DNA of 61,588 nucleotides, from NCBI GenBank assembly GCA_003142095.1, contig PLON01000072.1, forward strand, positions 2,890 to 64,477. Reading direction: 5' to 3'. Shown here in pieces: positions 16,871 through 26,388 of the stretch (within the stretch, counting starts at the first letter, position 1; each line of letters opens with the position of its first letter). Under the pieces are notes generated by a model. The model had not been told where the DNA came from and did no database searches. It was given only the letters and a program-made list of their open reading frames with translations. The position numbers and the translations under genes are program-made. This stretch comes from Acidimicrobiaceae bacterium. GTDB lineage: Bacteria > Actinomycetota > Acidimicrobiia > Acidimicrobiales > RAAP-2.

Positions 16871-17471
16871 CTTGCTCAGATCGGATTCACTGGCGGCGAC
16901 ATCCGCGCAGCCGGGCTCCCAACATGTTAGAGCCCCGATTTCGCGATAGAAAATTTCGGCGTTATTGGAGTCGAAAAAAAGTCGCGCGCGAAGTTCAATG
17001 GACCGAAATGTGTCCTCAAGAGTGGATTCCCCGCCTCCATTGCGAGCGACCTGAATCTGGGCGGGTACCGCCGATCGTTCATCCAGGATCTGTGGCGATC
17101 CTTTCGCCAGCAACCTGCACGGGTTATGGGAACATTCTGAGGTCGTTAGTGCTCAGTCGCGCGTACACGGCTGCGCGGCGACCGTCATCGGTGCAATCGC
17201 GTTACGAGCAGGTCAGGAGAGCCCGAAACTTGTGATAGATGTACGCCCGCTGACGTCCGGCGACATTGCGAAGGTGCCCATAGATAACGCTGGTCCGTAC
17301 GTCAGCGACGTCAAGGCGTTCAGTGAGCTTGTCGATGACGAAGCCATAGAGGTAGCTGTTGTCAGCGACGGCTACGTGTACCAGGAAGTCTTCTCTCCCA
17401 GAAACGACGTAGACACCCATGGACTTCCCTAAAGGTGATTCGACTCGTGCGGTAGTGTCCCGAAGAACAAC
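16871..17471. other. Intergenic stretch with no assignable gene
   Basis: About 600 bases separate the dehydratase from the kinase gene. An open frame at 17232-17432 (66 aa, IDVRPLTSGDIAKVP and later EVAVVSDGYVYQEV) has a GTG start but no Shine-Dalgarno sequence and no family I recognise; it may be a remnant. The upstream extension of the dehydratase frame (16871-17113) is the only other candidate. I see no hairpin terminator or RNA gene. Confidence 0.4.
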
Positions 17472-18014
17472 ATGAAGCCTGCGCTGATCTATATATACGG
17501 ACCACCCGCGAGCGGAAAACTGACGGTGGCCGAGAAACTCGCCGGACTGACCGGCTCTCCCCTTTTCCACAATCACCTCACCGTTAACGCGATCGGTTCC
17601 GTCTTCACATTCGGCAGCGAAGCGTACATGGATGTCTTGCATCGACTCCGACTCGACGTGTTTGAAACCGCCGCCAAAACGGGCGTCAGCCTCATTTTCA
17701 CGAATAACTCCGCCTGGCGAGAACCAAACGCCCGCGTTCGATTTGTTGCGTTTGCGACCGAGGCGAAACGTGCTGTCGAGGCTCACGAGGGCCGAGTTGT
17801 TTTCGTCCGCCTTAGTGCCCCCCTTGACGTCCTCGAAGAACGGCTCGCGAGCGAATCACGTCGGGATCATCAGAAGCTCCTCGACGTCGATCAACTCCGA
17901 AAGCTCGTCCTAAATTTCGACGAGTCGCCTCTTCATCACGATGACCTGTGTATTGATACCTCGGTGGTGAGCGCCGAAAATGCCGCCGAGACCATTCTCG
18001 AACTGCTTCGGTAA
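17472..18014 (+). CDS. P-loop small-molecule kinase-like protein
   Basis: The 180-aa protein begins with a Walker A motif IYGPPASGKLTVAEKLA (residues 7-23). It continues with FHNHLTVNAIG, a VSLIFTNNSAW strand, then VVFVRLSAPLDVLEERLASE and a lid region with Arg residues (SRRDHQK). The organisation is that of the shikimate kinase/chloramphenicol phosphotransferase-like group. The substrate is unknown and no resistance gene context is present. The gene stands alone. Confidence 0.7.
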   Translation: MKPALIYIYGPPASGKLTVAEKLAGLTGSPLFHNHLTVNAIGSVFTFGSEAYMDVLHRLRLDVFETAAKTGVSLIFTNNSAWREPNARVRFVAFATEAKRAVEAHEGRVVFVRLSAPLDVLEERLASESRRDHQKLLDVDQLRKLVLNFDESPLHHDDLCIDTSVVSAENAAETILELLR

Positions 18015-18177
18015 CGTCATTGTTCCCGGCAACACGGAACATTCGATACCTTCAGAGCCCCTACCAAGTATCGATCCAGCTCTAACCACGTTCATCACGT
18101 TGACGGCAAAAAAAGAACCGCGAAGCTCGCTCGGGGTCTACCGTCTCAGTAGGAGCTAACACTCGGAAGTGAGATTC

Positions 18178-18804
18178 ATGTTCGAACGTTTCACAGACCG
18201 ATCTCGTCGCGTACTCGTATACGCCCAAGACGAAGCGCGTGAACTCCACGTCGACTTCATAGGCACCGAGCACATATTGCTGGGTCTAATCCGTGAAAGT
18301 GATGGGGTTGCCGCAAAGGTCCTTGGCGCGGTGGGCGTCAACTACGACTCCGTTCGCAAGAAGGTTGAAAAAGCGGCGAGCCACGACGGCACCGCCTCAT
18401 CCGGTGCACCACCTTTCACACCGCAGGCAAAGAAAGTACTTGAGCTCGCGTTGCGCGAAGCTTTGCAACTTGGCCACAACTACATCGGTACCGAACACAT
18501 GTTGCTTGGACTTGTGCGAGAGGGAAGTGATGCAGCGACCCAAATTCTCCTTGACCTCGGTGTTGAACTCACTGACGTGCGCGACAAGGTAACGGAAATG
18601 ATGTCGGGCCATAGTCACGAGTCCGGCGGCTCTCATATCCGTGGGCAACTTGATAGCGCAGTCCTTCGCGGCATAGTGCGCAACATTGGTCAACAAATGC
18701 GCCCCGACCTTGATGCGTCAACTCTCGAGGACCGAGCCGCAAAAATTGCCGACGACCTCTTCGAGCAACTCCGCAAGGGCTGGGCGTCGCCGGGAACCCC
18801 TTAG
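18178..18804 (+). CDS. Stand-alone double ClpN-domain protein (ClpC2-like)
   Basis: The 208-aa protein carries two Clp N-terminal repeats and no AAA+ module. Repeat 1 runs from MFERFTDRSRRVLVYAQDEA through FIGTEHILLGLIRESDGVAA. Repeat 2 runs through FTPQAKKVLELALREALQLG, YIGTEHMLLGLVREGSDAA and QILLDLGVEL. A C-terminal helix-rich tail of about 60 residues follows. In mycobacteria the comparable ClpC2 binds ClpN-targeting compounds and shields ClpC1. A similar decoy or adaptor role is inference. The ATG at 18178 matches the ClpC start. There is no clp gene beside it. Confidence 0.8.
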   Translation: MFERFTDRSRRVLVYAQDEARELHVDFIGTEHILLGLIRESDGVAAKVLGAVGVNYDSVRKKVEKAASHDGTASSGAPPFTPQAKKVLELALREALQLGHNYIGTEHMLLGLVREGSDAATQILLDLGVELTDVRDKVTEMMSGHSHESGGSHIRGQLDSAVLRGIVRNIGQQMRPDLDASTLEDRAAKIADDLFEQLRKGWASPGTP

Positions 18805-18875
18805 CGATTTCTCCGCCGCGCACCACCTAATAGGCACAAGGCCGTAATCGCCCCGGTCGAACGATCAATGAAACC

Positions 18876-19640
18876 CTACAAAACCTTCGACAAGAAGCTC
18901 TTCAGGCGCTCTGATTTTGGCGCTCCGAGGACGTCGGCGGGCGTACCAGACTCCTCAATGATTCCCTCGTCCAAGAAGTACACAGTGTTGGCCACTTCGC
19001 GCGCGAACCCCATCTCGTGGGTCACAACGATCATCGTCATCCCGCTTAGGGCCAGGTCCTTCATAACATCGAGCACTTCACCGACAAGTTCGGGATCCAA
19101 CGCCGACGTCGGTTCATCGAACAGCATCAATTTCGGTTCCATTGCCAAGGCCCTCGCGATCGCGACACGCTGTTGTTGACCCCCGGACAATTGACTCGGG
19201 TAGTGCTTATCCTTCTCCGACAAACCCACTCGCGCCAGCAGCTCGCGAGCCTTCTTTCGCGCGGCGTCGGAGTCGAGACCGCGAACCTTTATTAGGCCGA
19301 TGGTCACGTTGTCGAGAACCGTCAAGTGCTGAAACAAATTGAAACGCTGAAACACCATGCCTATCTGTGAGCGCTCGGCGCAGATTCTCTTGTCGTTTAG
19401 CTCATGGAGTTTCGTCCCTCGCATTTCATAACCCACGAGTTCTCCGTCGACGCGAAGTTCCCCGGAATCGTGTTTCTCCAGGTGGTTTATGCATCGAAGT
19501 AGCGTGCTCTTTCCCGAGCCCGAGGGTCCGATAAGGCATGTCACTTCGCCGCGCACCACCGTGAGGTCGACGCCCTTGAGGACCTGGACGCCCGCGTAGG
19601 ACTTGTGCACGCCGCGCGCTTCGACCATCGGGACGCTCAC
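18876..19640 (-). CDS. Polar amino acid ABC transporter, ATP-binding protein
   Basis: The 254-aa ATPase has Walker [20 protein letters not shown]-loop [12 protein letters not shown], signature [19 protein letters not shown], Walker [16 protein letters not shown] and the switch His in [13 protein letters not shown]. The sequence is of the GlnQ/HisP class. A GTG start overlaps the permease stop by 4 bp (GTGA), so the two are translationally coupled. It is the third gene of a binding protein-permease-ATPase operon read on the minus strand. Confidence 0.93.
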   Translation of the reverse strand: MSVPMVEARGVHKSYAGVQVLKGVDLTVVRGEVTCLIGPSGSGKSTLLRCINHLEKHDSGELRVDGELVGYEMRGTKLHELNDKRICAERSQIGMVFQRFNLFQHLTVLDNVTIGLIKVRGLDSDAARKKARELLARVGLSEKDKHYPSQLSGGQQQRVAIARALAMEPKLMLFDEPTSALDPELVGEVLDVMKDLALSGMTMIVVTHEMGFAREVANTVYFLDEGIIEESGTPADVLGAPKSERLKSFLSKVL

Positions 19641-20644
19641 GACGTCGCCTCCCGCACGCCGCGACGCGTACGGAACTTCGCGAGGATACCGCGTACGTCG
19701 CGCCGCAAACGCTGCAGCGGCGTGGGCGGTGGCGTGCGCAGGGCACCGCGCGCAAAGCGCCGCTCAAGATAGAACTGTCCCGTCGAGAGCACCGTCGTGA
19801 CGATGAGGTACCAGAGACTCGCCACGATGAGCAGCGGCATGATCTCGAAGTTGTTGGCCGAGATATTGTTCGTCGCCCCGAAGAGCTCGATGACCGCAAT
19901 AGTGCTGGCGAGCGAAGTGGTCTTAAGCATCGAAATGACCTCGTTCCCGGTCGGCGGAATGATCACGCGCATCGCCTGGGGTAGGACTACGACGCGCAGA
20001 GTCTGAGACCGAGTCATGCCGAGGGACATCGCCGCTTCGGACTGACCTTCGTCAACCGAGATCAGTCCCGATCGCGCGATCTCGGACATGTAGGCGCCCT
20101 CGTTGAGACTGAGTGCCACGATCGCAGCCGTGACGGGGGTGAAGAGTGTCGCCGCGTTCAGATGGAGGAACGCGATGTGCGTGAAGGGGACGCCAATCGT
20201 GATGGTGTGGTAGAGGATCGAGATGTAGTCCCAGAAGAACAGTTGGACGAGCACCGGCGTCCCGCGAAAGAACCAGGTGTAGCACCACGCTGTCATCGAG
20301 AGCAGTCGGTTCGAGGAGAGCCGCATCACGGCCAGCGCGATACCGATCACGATGCCCGCGACCATCGCGATCACCGTGAGGTAGATGGTGAGCATGAGGC
20401 CGTGCAGTACTTCTGAGGTTGTGAAGTAATGAAATACTATGTTCCAACTAAAACGCCACACGCTCGTCTGGTGACAACGTCGCGCACCGTTCACGGCGTG
20501 ACAGACGTACTGTCCCGAAGGAATCTTCGAGAACAACGTGTTCACCAACATCGCAATGAGCACGAGGGCGACCACGGCCCCCACCCACTGCCCGTAGTGA
20601 CGCACGGGGACGACCTTGACGGCGGTATCCTCGGGGGCGTTCAT
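19637..20644 (-). CDS. Polar amino acid ABC transporter, permease
   Basis: The 335-aa inner-membrane permease has an N-terminal membrane segment ([17 protein letters not shown]), an external loop with two Cys ([14 protein letters not shown]), and then the HisM/GlnP-type core. The core includes the EAA loop [24 protein letters not shown] near residue 225-250 and a [18 protein letters not shown] segment. A basic C-terminal tail follows. The extra N-terminal segment and loop are typical of actinobacterial members. It follows the binding protein by 22 bp and overlaps the ATPase gene. Confidence 0.9.
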   Translation of the reverse strand: MNAPEDTAVKVVPVRHYGQWVGAVVALVLIAMLVNTLFSKIPSGQYVCHAVNGARRCHQTSVWRFSWNIVFHYFTTSEVLHGLMLTIYLTVIAMVAGIVIGIALAVMRLSSNRLLSMTAWCYTWFFRGTPVLVQLFFWDYISILYHTITIGVPFTHIAFLHLNAATLFTPVTAAIVALSLNEGAYMSEIARSGLISVDEGQSEAAMSLGMTRSQTLRVVVLPQAMRVIIPPTGNEVISMLKTTSLASTIAVIELFGATNNISANNFEIMPLLIVASLWYLIVTTVLSTGQFYLERRFARGALRTPPPTPLQRLRRDVRGILAKFRTRRGVREATS

Positions 20645-20666
20645 AGTCGTGAGTGGTCAGCGACCT

Positions 20667-21551
20667 TTAGGAGGTTGCTCCATTGAGAACGATCTTGCTC
20701 GTCGGAAGGGCGCCGGCCGTCACGCCGTACTTGGCGAGGATCGCGTGGTACGTCCCGTTCGCGATCAACGTCTTGATGGCCGCCTGAATGGCAAGAGCGA
20801 GCTTCTGACCCGAGGCGGTCTTGGGCGTGGCGATGCCGTAGGGCGCGACTTCAATGGCGCTTCCGACGAGCTTGAACTTGCCCCCGGCCAGGGACACAAT
20901 GTAGCCAGCCACCTGGCTATCGACGAAGCCGAAATTCGTTTGACCTGAGAGCACCGCAGCGTTGGCCTCGGTCTGAGTCGGGTACGCGCGTACGACCAAC
21001 TTCTTTGAGGCGGGGCACTTCGAGACTTCAGAATTTGCGCCAGTCTGCTCGGTAGTGCCCGTCTCAACTGCGACCTTCGTGCCGCAAAAGCTCGAAAGGC
21101 CCTTGAAGGTAGCCTTCGAAGTCGAGAGAGCGTAAACGCCCTCGCCGGCCTGGAAGTAGTCGACGAAGTTCACCGACTTCTCGCGAGACTTCTCGTCGGT
21201 AAAGGAGGAGTTGCCAATCGCGTACTTGCCGGCCTTGATACCGCCGATGATGTCGTCGAAGGTGACGTTGTTCTCTTTGTACTTGACGCCCAGGGTCTTG
21301 GCGATGGCCGCCATCAAGTCGACGTCGAAGCCGACCATGGTGGTGCCGCTGATCGACTCATCGGGTGGGTACGTGGCGTCGGTGGCGACTTGGAGGGTGG
21401 TGTTCTTGTACGACGCCGGCACGAGCTTCGCGTCAGCCGCGTTGTAGGTCCCCGTTAAACCGGACGCCCCCGCCACGACAGTGGCTCCAAGAATCAATGA
21501 TCCGACGCCGGCGACGGCCAGCGCTCGACGAATTGGCAAACTCCACCGCAT
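20667..21551 (-). CDS. Polar amino acid ABC transporter, substrate-binding protein
   Basis: The 294-aa protein has a signal peptide (RRALAVAGVGSLILGATVVAGA) and the family 3 solute-binding layout: LQVATDATYPPDESI, MVGFDVDLMAAIAKTLGV, DDIIGGIKAGKYAIGNSSFT and VAVETGTTEQTGANS. The last region holds the usual amino-acid carboxylate contacts. No lipobox Cys is present, which is unusual for a Gram-positive binding protein. The ATG at 21551 has CGGGAG 7 nt upstream. It heads the importer operon, and the exact substrate is unknown. Confidence 0.88.
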   Translation of the reverse strand: MRWSLPIRRALAVAGVGSLILGATVVAGASGLTGTYNAADAKLVPASYKNTTLQVATDATYPPDESISGTTMVGFDVDLMAAIAKTLGVKYKENNVTFDDIIGGIKAGKYAIGNSSFTDEKSREKSVNFVDYFQAGEGVYALSTSKATFKGLSSFCGTKVAVETGTTEQTGANSEVSKCPASKKLVVRAYPTQTEANAAVLSGQTNFGFVDSQVAGYIVSLAGGKFKLVGSAIEVAPYGIATPKTASGQKLALAIQAAIKTLIANGTYHAILAKYGVTAGALPTSKIVLNGATS

Positions 21552-21764
21552 GATTAATCTCCCGTAACTCTCTGCCCGCCCCACGCGATGTCAGGAACCT
21601 ATTGATACCAGATATTTACTCACCACGAGCTCTGTGAAGCGACGTGGCGCAAACTATGAAAATATCGAGCGATGTAACGCAAGTTCCTGGGCGGTGACTA
21701 CTAGAGGAATGCCGCACGGACTCATGAGAGCCCAGGCACCTAGCGTTTTCTAGAAAGTCGTGAC

Positions 21765-23459
21765 GTGACATTAATTCTCATCGCCATCGTCGCTGGACTC
21801 ATCGCGGGTATTTCGCCGTGCGTGCTACCGGTCCTGCCCGTGGTGTTCGTCGCTGGTGCTACGACAAAATCCCGGTCATCGTGGCGTCGCGCTCTGTCGA
21901 TCGTGTTCGGCCTGATCGTGAGTTTTTCGATCCTCATTCTCGCGGGTGCCGAGATCGTCTCGCAGTTTCATTTGCCCCAACAGTTCTTGCGTGACCTGGG
22001 CATCGCCCTCCTCATCGTCGTCGGTGTTGGTCTCTTGTTGCCCAACCTCGGGATGTGGCTCGAGAGGCCATTCGCGCGCTTCGTCGCTCGCCAGCCCAGG
22101 TTGTCGAGGGGCGGCTTCGTCATTGGTCTTGCCCTCGGACTCGTGTTCGTCCCTTGCGCCGGACCGGTGCTCTCTACGATCATCGTCTTGGGTGCGAAGG
22201 AGCAAGTCAGTCTCATGACGTTGCTCGTCACGTTGGCGTTTTCCATTGGCGCGGCCGTTCCTCTTCTCATCGTCGCCCTCGCTGGCAGCGCTCTCGTCGA
22301 ACGCGCACGCTCGTTGCGTCAAAAGGGACCGATGCTGCGCAGAATTGGCGGCGTCGTCCTGATTGTGATGGCCATCGCAATCTCCACGAACGTGTTCAAC
22401 TCGCTGCAGGCGGACGTCCCCGGTTACACGAACGCGCTGCAACAGCACGTTGAAGGATCCTCGTCGGTGCGCAAGCAACTCGAATCGCTCAACGGAAACG
22501 TCCAAAGCTCCGACGGCTCGCTCTCGTCGTGCGTGCCGGGGGACCCCAACCTGCAGTCGTGCGGCAACGCGCCGAATTTCACGGACATCACTGCGTGGTT
22601 GAACACACCCGGCGGAAAGCCCCTATCAATCAAGGGACTACGCGGCAAGGTCGTCCTCGTCGATTTTTGGACGTACTCGTGCATTAACTGCGAGCGGACG
22701 TTGCCGCACGTGGAAGCGTGGTACAACCGCTACAAGACCGACGGACTGGTGGTCGTCGGTGTGCACACCCCGGAATTTGGCTTTGAACACGTGGTGAGAA
22801 ACGTACGAGCGGAGTCCAAGTCACTCGGCGTCGACTATCCCGTGGCCGTCGATGACAACTACGGAACTTGGGACGCCTACAACAACGAATACTGGCCGGC
22901 GGACTATCTCATTGACGCGAACGGCGTCGTGCGTCACGACGAGTTCGGCGAAGGTGGCTACGCTCTCACCGAGAATCTGATCCGCAAGCTCCTCGTAGAT
23001 GCGCACCCGGGCCTCAAGCTCCCGCCGCGTACGAATCTGCCGAACCTGACGCCGACTCAACCAACGAACCCTGAGTCTTACGTGGGCTACGAACGAATTC
23101 AGTACCTACAAAACACCACCGCCCCCGTGCAGAATCAAGCGGTCACCTATCAGTTCCCGAAGTCCTTGACGTCGGACTACTTCGCGTTCTCGGGCGTATG
23201 GACCGACCACTCGCAGGAGGCGACGGCAGGACGACACGCCAAACTCGAACTGAGTTACGAGGCGCAAGACGTGTACTTAGTGATGGGTGGTTCAGGTACG
23301 GTCACGGTCTCTGACGGCAACGGGACGGCGCCCCAGACAATCCATGTGGAGGGCGTGCCGCGCCTGTACACGTTGTTTCACGTGAAGTCGACGTCCGTGG
23401 GTACGTTGGTGATGAAAGTGTCGAAGGGAGTGCAGGCGTACGACTTCACGTTCGGATAA
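21765..23459 (+). CDS. dipZ: DipZ-type thiol-disulfide protein (CcdA domain + TlpA thioredoxin + C-terminal module)
   Basis: The 564-aa membrane protein starts with a CcdA-like six-helix domain, whose redox Cys lie in AGISPCVLPVLPVVF (Cys19) and FVPCAGPVL. A periplasm-type thioredoxin domain follows, with FWTYSCINCERTLPHVEAW (Cys306, Cys309). A beta-rich C-terminal domain with GRHAKLELSYEAQDVYLVMG completes it. The order is that of mycobacterial DipZ, which carries electrons across the membrane to extracytoplasmic thiols. A GTG start is used, and 21585-21764 upstream looks like its promoter region. No cytochrome c maturation genes are adjacent. Confidence 0.88.
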   Translation: MTLILIAIVAGLIAGISPCVLPVLPVVFVAGATTKSRSSWRRALSIVFGLIVSFSILILAGAEIVSQFHLPQQFLRDLGIALLIVVGVGLLLPNLGMWLERPFARFVARQPRLSRGGFVIGLALGLVFVPCAGPVLSTIIVLGAKEQVSLMTLLVTLAFSIGAAVPLLIVALAGSALVERARSLRQKGPMLRRIGGVVLIVMAIAISTNVFNSLQADVPGYTNALQQHVEGSSSVRKQLESLNGNVQSSDGSLSSCVPGDPNLQSCGNAPNFTDITAWLNTPGGKPLSIKGLRGKVVLVDFWTYSCINCERTLPHVEAWYNRYKTDGLVVVGVHTPEFGFEHVVRNVRAESKSLGVDYPVAVDDNYGTWDAYNNEYWPADYLIDANGVVRHDEFGEGGYALTENLIRKLLVDAHPGLKLPPRTNLPNLTPTQPTNPESYVGYERIQYLQNTTAPVQNQAVTYQFPKSLTSDYFAFSGVWTDHSQEATAGRHAKLELSYEAQDVYLVMGGSGTVTVSDGNGTAPQTIHVEGVPRLYTLFHVKSTSVGTLVMKVSKGVQAYDFTFG

Positions 23460-23670
23460 GTCCACTCTCTCCAACCTCGATGGCAGTTAGAGCAAACTGG
23501 TCGAATGAAAGTGTTCCGATTTGACCCCGACATCGCGATGACACTGGGTGGCGGCCAATCGAGTTCAAAATTTGGGCAATTGGCCTTCTCCCCATGCCAC
23601 CATATTTGAGAAGGTTGAGTTCCGCCCACGAAGTTTGGTCCGTTCGACTCGTCGGTAACGTGAAAGACCC

Positions 23671-25359
23671 ATGGCCATCCTGATCGATCTCGAGAAAGTG
23701 ACGCTTCACGGCTCTGATCGAACGATTTTCGAGGATCTGACGATGACGATCTCTTCCGGCGAGAGGATCGGTGTCGTTGGCATCAATGGCGTAGGCAAAA
23801 CCACGCTGCTCAACATCGTGGCGGGAATCGTGGTTCCGGACTCGGGTCAAATTCGACGTGGACGTGATCTCCGCGTCGAGTTTCTTCCGCAGATCCCCAC
23901 TCTGCCGGTGGGCACCGTCCGTGAGACTCTGGGGGCCGGCTGGCAGGTCGACGCTGTCTTGGATCGACTGGCCATGCTCAGCGAGGTCGACACACAAACG
24001 AGCGCGCTGTCCGGCGGCCAGTTGAAACGAGTGGCTCTCGCCCGAGTGTTCGCCGAACCAAGCGACGTTCTTATTCTCGACGAGCCCACCAACCACTTGG
24101 ATCTGCACGCCATTGAGTGGCTCGAACAACAGATCATGAACTATCTCGGCGCCATCGTTCTCGTGAGCCACGACCGTTTTCTGCTGGACCGGGTCACCAA
24201 CCGCATGATCGAAATCGACCGAGGTAAAACGTACGTGCACGCGGGTGGCTATTCGCGCCTCTTGGAAGCCCAGGCGGATCGCGAAGCACAGGCCGCCACG
24301 GCCGAACAGGTGCGACGGAACCTGGCGCGTCATGAACTCGCGTGGCTGCGCCGCGGTGCAAAGGCCCGGTCCACCAAACCCCAAGCGCGCATCGATGCGG
24401 CGAAGCGTCTCCTGGCGCAGCGGCCCGAAGCGGCGGCCAGAAGTGGCACGCTCGAATTCGGCATCGAGGCGCCGCGGCTCGGCAACACCGTCATACGGGC
24501 TCACCACGTTGGCTTTTCGTACGAAGCGGAGAAGATCATTCTGCGCGACGTCGACATCGACCTCGGACCAGGCGACCGCGTGGGGGTCGTCGGCACCAAC
24601 GGTTCGGGAAAGTCAACGTTCGTCAAGTTGCTCGCCGGTCGCCTTGAACCCACCACCGGCACCGTAAAAACGGGGCCCACCGTGGTCTCGTCCTACCTCG
24701 ATCAAGGTGGCGGCGATTTCGATCTCGACGCGACGGTTCAGGAACTGGTGGCTGGACCTCAAGGAATTCCGGGTTCACCCGAGGACGTCGCGCTCATGAA
24801 GCGTTTCTGGTTCACTGGAGCGCTACCTGTCACCAAAGCAAAAGAACTGTCGGGTGGTGAACGGCGTCGACTGCAGTTACTGCTCGCCCTCGCGGCGCGT
24901 CCCAACGTGCTTTTCCTGGACGAACCGACGAACGACCTGGACCTCGAGACCATTCGCTTGCTCGAGGAGTTCCTCAGCCAGTGGCCCGGCACGTTGGTCG
25001 TGGTCTCGCACGACCGCACGTTCCTCAGTCGCACGACGGACCGCTTACTGGAAGTGCACAACGACGGTCTGATCGCGGACGTTCCGGGCGGCATCGATGC
25101 CTGGATCGCGCGGGCGATGAGTGGGGCATCTTCACAAGCAACCATCGACGACAGCGCGCCCGATTCGGTGCCGCGAGGTCGTCAACTTCGCGACGCGGAG
25201 AAGGACGTCACGCGACTCGAGAGACGAAAGGTCACGCTGACCAAAAAGCTCCTCGAAACATCCGACCACACGGAACAAACCCGATTGGGAGTCGAGTTAG
25301 CCGACGTGCAGAAGGCACTTCACGCGGCCGAGGAGCACTGGCTGAGTCTGCTCGACTGA
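23671..25359 (+). CDS. ABC-F family ATPase
   Basis: The 562-aa soluble protein has two ATPase cassettes (Walker A GINGVGKTTLLNIVAG and GTNGSGKSTFVKLLAG; signatures LSGGQLKRVALAR and LSGGERRRLQLLL; Walker B LILDEPTNHLDL and LFLDEPTNDLDL). A basic linker (WLRRGAKARSTKPQARIDAA) connects them, and a C-terminal coiled coil (LRDAEKDVTRLERRKVTLTK) ends it, as in Uup-like ABC-F proteins. These act on ribosomes or nucleic acids rather than as transporters. The gene stands alone after dipZ. Codon use resembles the surrounding core genes. Confidence 0.9.
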   Translation: MAILIDLEKVTLHGSDRTIFEDLTMTISSGERIGVVGINGVGKTTLLNIVAGIVVPDSGQIRRGRDLRVEFLPQIPTLPVGTVRETLGAGWQVDAVLDRLAMLSEVDTQTSALSGGQLKRVALARVFAEPSDVLILDEPTNHLDLHAIEWLEQQIMNYLGAIVLVSHDRFLLDRVTNRMIEIDRGKTYVHAGGYSRLLEAQADREAQAATAEQVRRNLARHELAWLRRGAKARSTKPQARIDAAKRLLAQRPEAAARSGTLEFGIEAPRLGNTVIRAHHVGFSYEAEKIILRDVDIDLGPGDRVGVVGTNGSGKSTFVKLLAGRLEPTTGTVKTGPTVVSSYLDQGGGDFDLDATVQELVAGPQGIPGSPEDVALMKRFWFTGALPVTKAKELSGGERRRLQLLLALAARPNVLFLDEPTNDLDLETIRLLEEFLSQWPGTLVVVSHDRTFLSRTTDRLLEVHNDGLIADVPGGIDAWIARAMSGASSQATIDDSAPDSVPRGRQLRDAEKDVTRLERRKVTLTKKLLETSDHTEQTRLGVELADVQKALHAAEEHWLSLLD

Positions 25360-25374
25360 AGTTCCTCCGACTCC

Positions 25375-26274
25375 TTACTCCAGCTCCGACAGGAACGCGT
25401 CAACGACGTCGACGTAACGCTCATGCTCCTCCACGAAGGGCATGTGACTCGAATCTTCAAAGATCTCCCAGCGCACGTTGCCGATGTGATCGAAGAACGG
25501 CTGAACAGTCGCGGGCGTTGCTTCGTCGTGTCGTCCCGAAAGGAGCAGCGTGGGCGCGGTGATGTTCTCAACTCGATCGACCACGCTCCAGTCGCGGAGT
25601 GTCCCCACGCAAAGGAACTCGTTCGGTCCATTCATGGTGTTGTACACGGTTGAGTCCTTCGCCATGATCTCGAACGTTCGCATCACCTCCGGTGGGTTCG
25701 GCAAGATGCGACAGACGTGCTCGTCGTAGTACGCCGTCGTGGCGGCCTGATATTCGGGGTCGTCCAGCGTGTCGTTCGCCTCGTGTCGGTCCAGCGCCGA
25801 TTCGATGTCGGGCGGCAGTTGACCTCGCAGGATTTTGGCTTCGCTCGACCAGAGGGCCATGGAAGCGGGCGAATTACTGATCACGAGACCACGAAGTCCC
25901 GAAGGCCGACGAATGGCGTGTTCCGCCGCCAACATGCCCCCCCAGGACTGTCCGAGCAAGTCATAACGGCCTCTTATCCCGAGGGAGTCGAGAAGGTTAT
26001 CGAGTTCGGCCAGGAACAGCTCGACCGTCCAAAAGTCTTCACCGTGGTCGGGAAGATGCGTCGAGCGACCTCCCCCGAGTTGGTCGTAGTGGACAACCGC
26101 ACGTCCCGATCGTGCGAGCGCGGTTAGCGAGTCGAGATAGTCGTGCGAGCAACCGGGACCGCCGTGTGCGATGACTAAAGGCGTCACTCCCGAGTGCACG
26201 TCGCCCGTGATTCGATACCACGTCTCGTAGTCACCGAAGGGCGCGAATCCCTCGGTCGTCATGTCGTCATTCAT
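25375..26274 (-). CDS. Prolyl aminopeptidase-like alpha/beta hydrolase
   Basis: The 299-aa enzyme has the oxyanion-hole motif HGGPGCSHDYL and the nucleophile elbow LGQSWGGMLAAEHA. It also has an inserted helical cap (LRGQLPPDIESALDRHEAND), the acid loop in LLLSGRHDEATP and the catalytic His in EDSSHMPFVEE. The layout matches proline iminopeptidases of the tricorn-interacting factor F1 type. The substrate is probably N-terminal amino acids of short peptides (family knowledge). The start is uncertain between ATGs at 26295, 26274 and 26262, none with a clear ribosome site. It is convergent with the ABC-F gene. Confidence 0.82.
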   Translation of the reverse strand: MNDDMTTEGFAPFGDYETWYRITGDVHSGVTPLVIAHGGPGCSHDYLDSLTALARSGRAVVHYDQLGGGRSTHLPDHGEDFWTVELFLAELDNLLDSLGIRGRYDLLGQSWGGMLAAEHAIRRPSGLRGLVISNSPASMALWSSEAKILRGQLPPDIESALDRHEANDTLDDPEYQAATTAYYDEHVCRILPNPPEVMRTFEIMAKDSTVYNTMNGPNEFLCVGTLRDWSVVDRVENITAPTLLLSGRHDEATPATVQPFFDHIGNVRWEIFEDSSHMPFVEEHERYVDVVDAFLSELE

Positions 26275-26388
26275 GACCACGACTGTAGGGCACATGAAGA
26301 TGGATTCTTAGTTGGCTTTTAGCCACTTTTGCTTCCCCCTTGCAGAGTAGCGAGAAGGATGATCGTCACTCACCCGGAAAGGAAATTT

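Noticed and set aside
16871-17113. N-terminal extension of the IlvD/Edd protein
   Set aside because: It adds 81 residues without a recognised domain and exceeds the family length; the start at 16870 fits the usual size.
23446-24507. 353-aa frame on the minus strand
   Set aside because: It lies antisense to the ABC-F gene, whose motifs are complete; the frame is a by-product of high-GC codon use.
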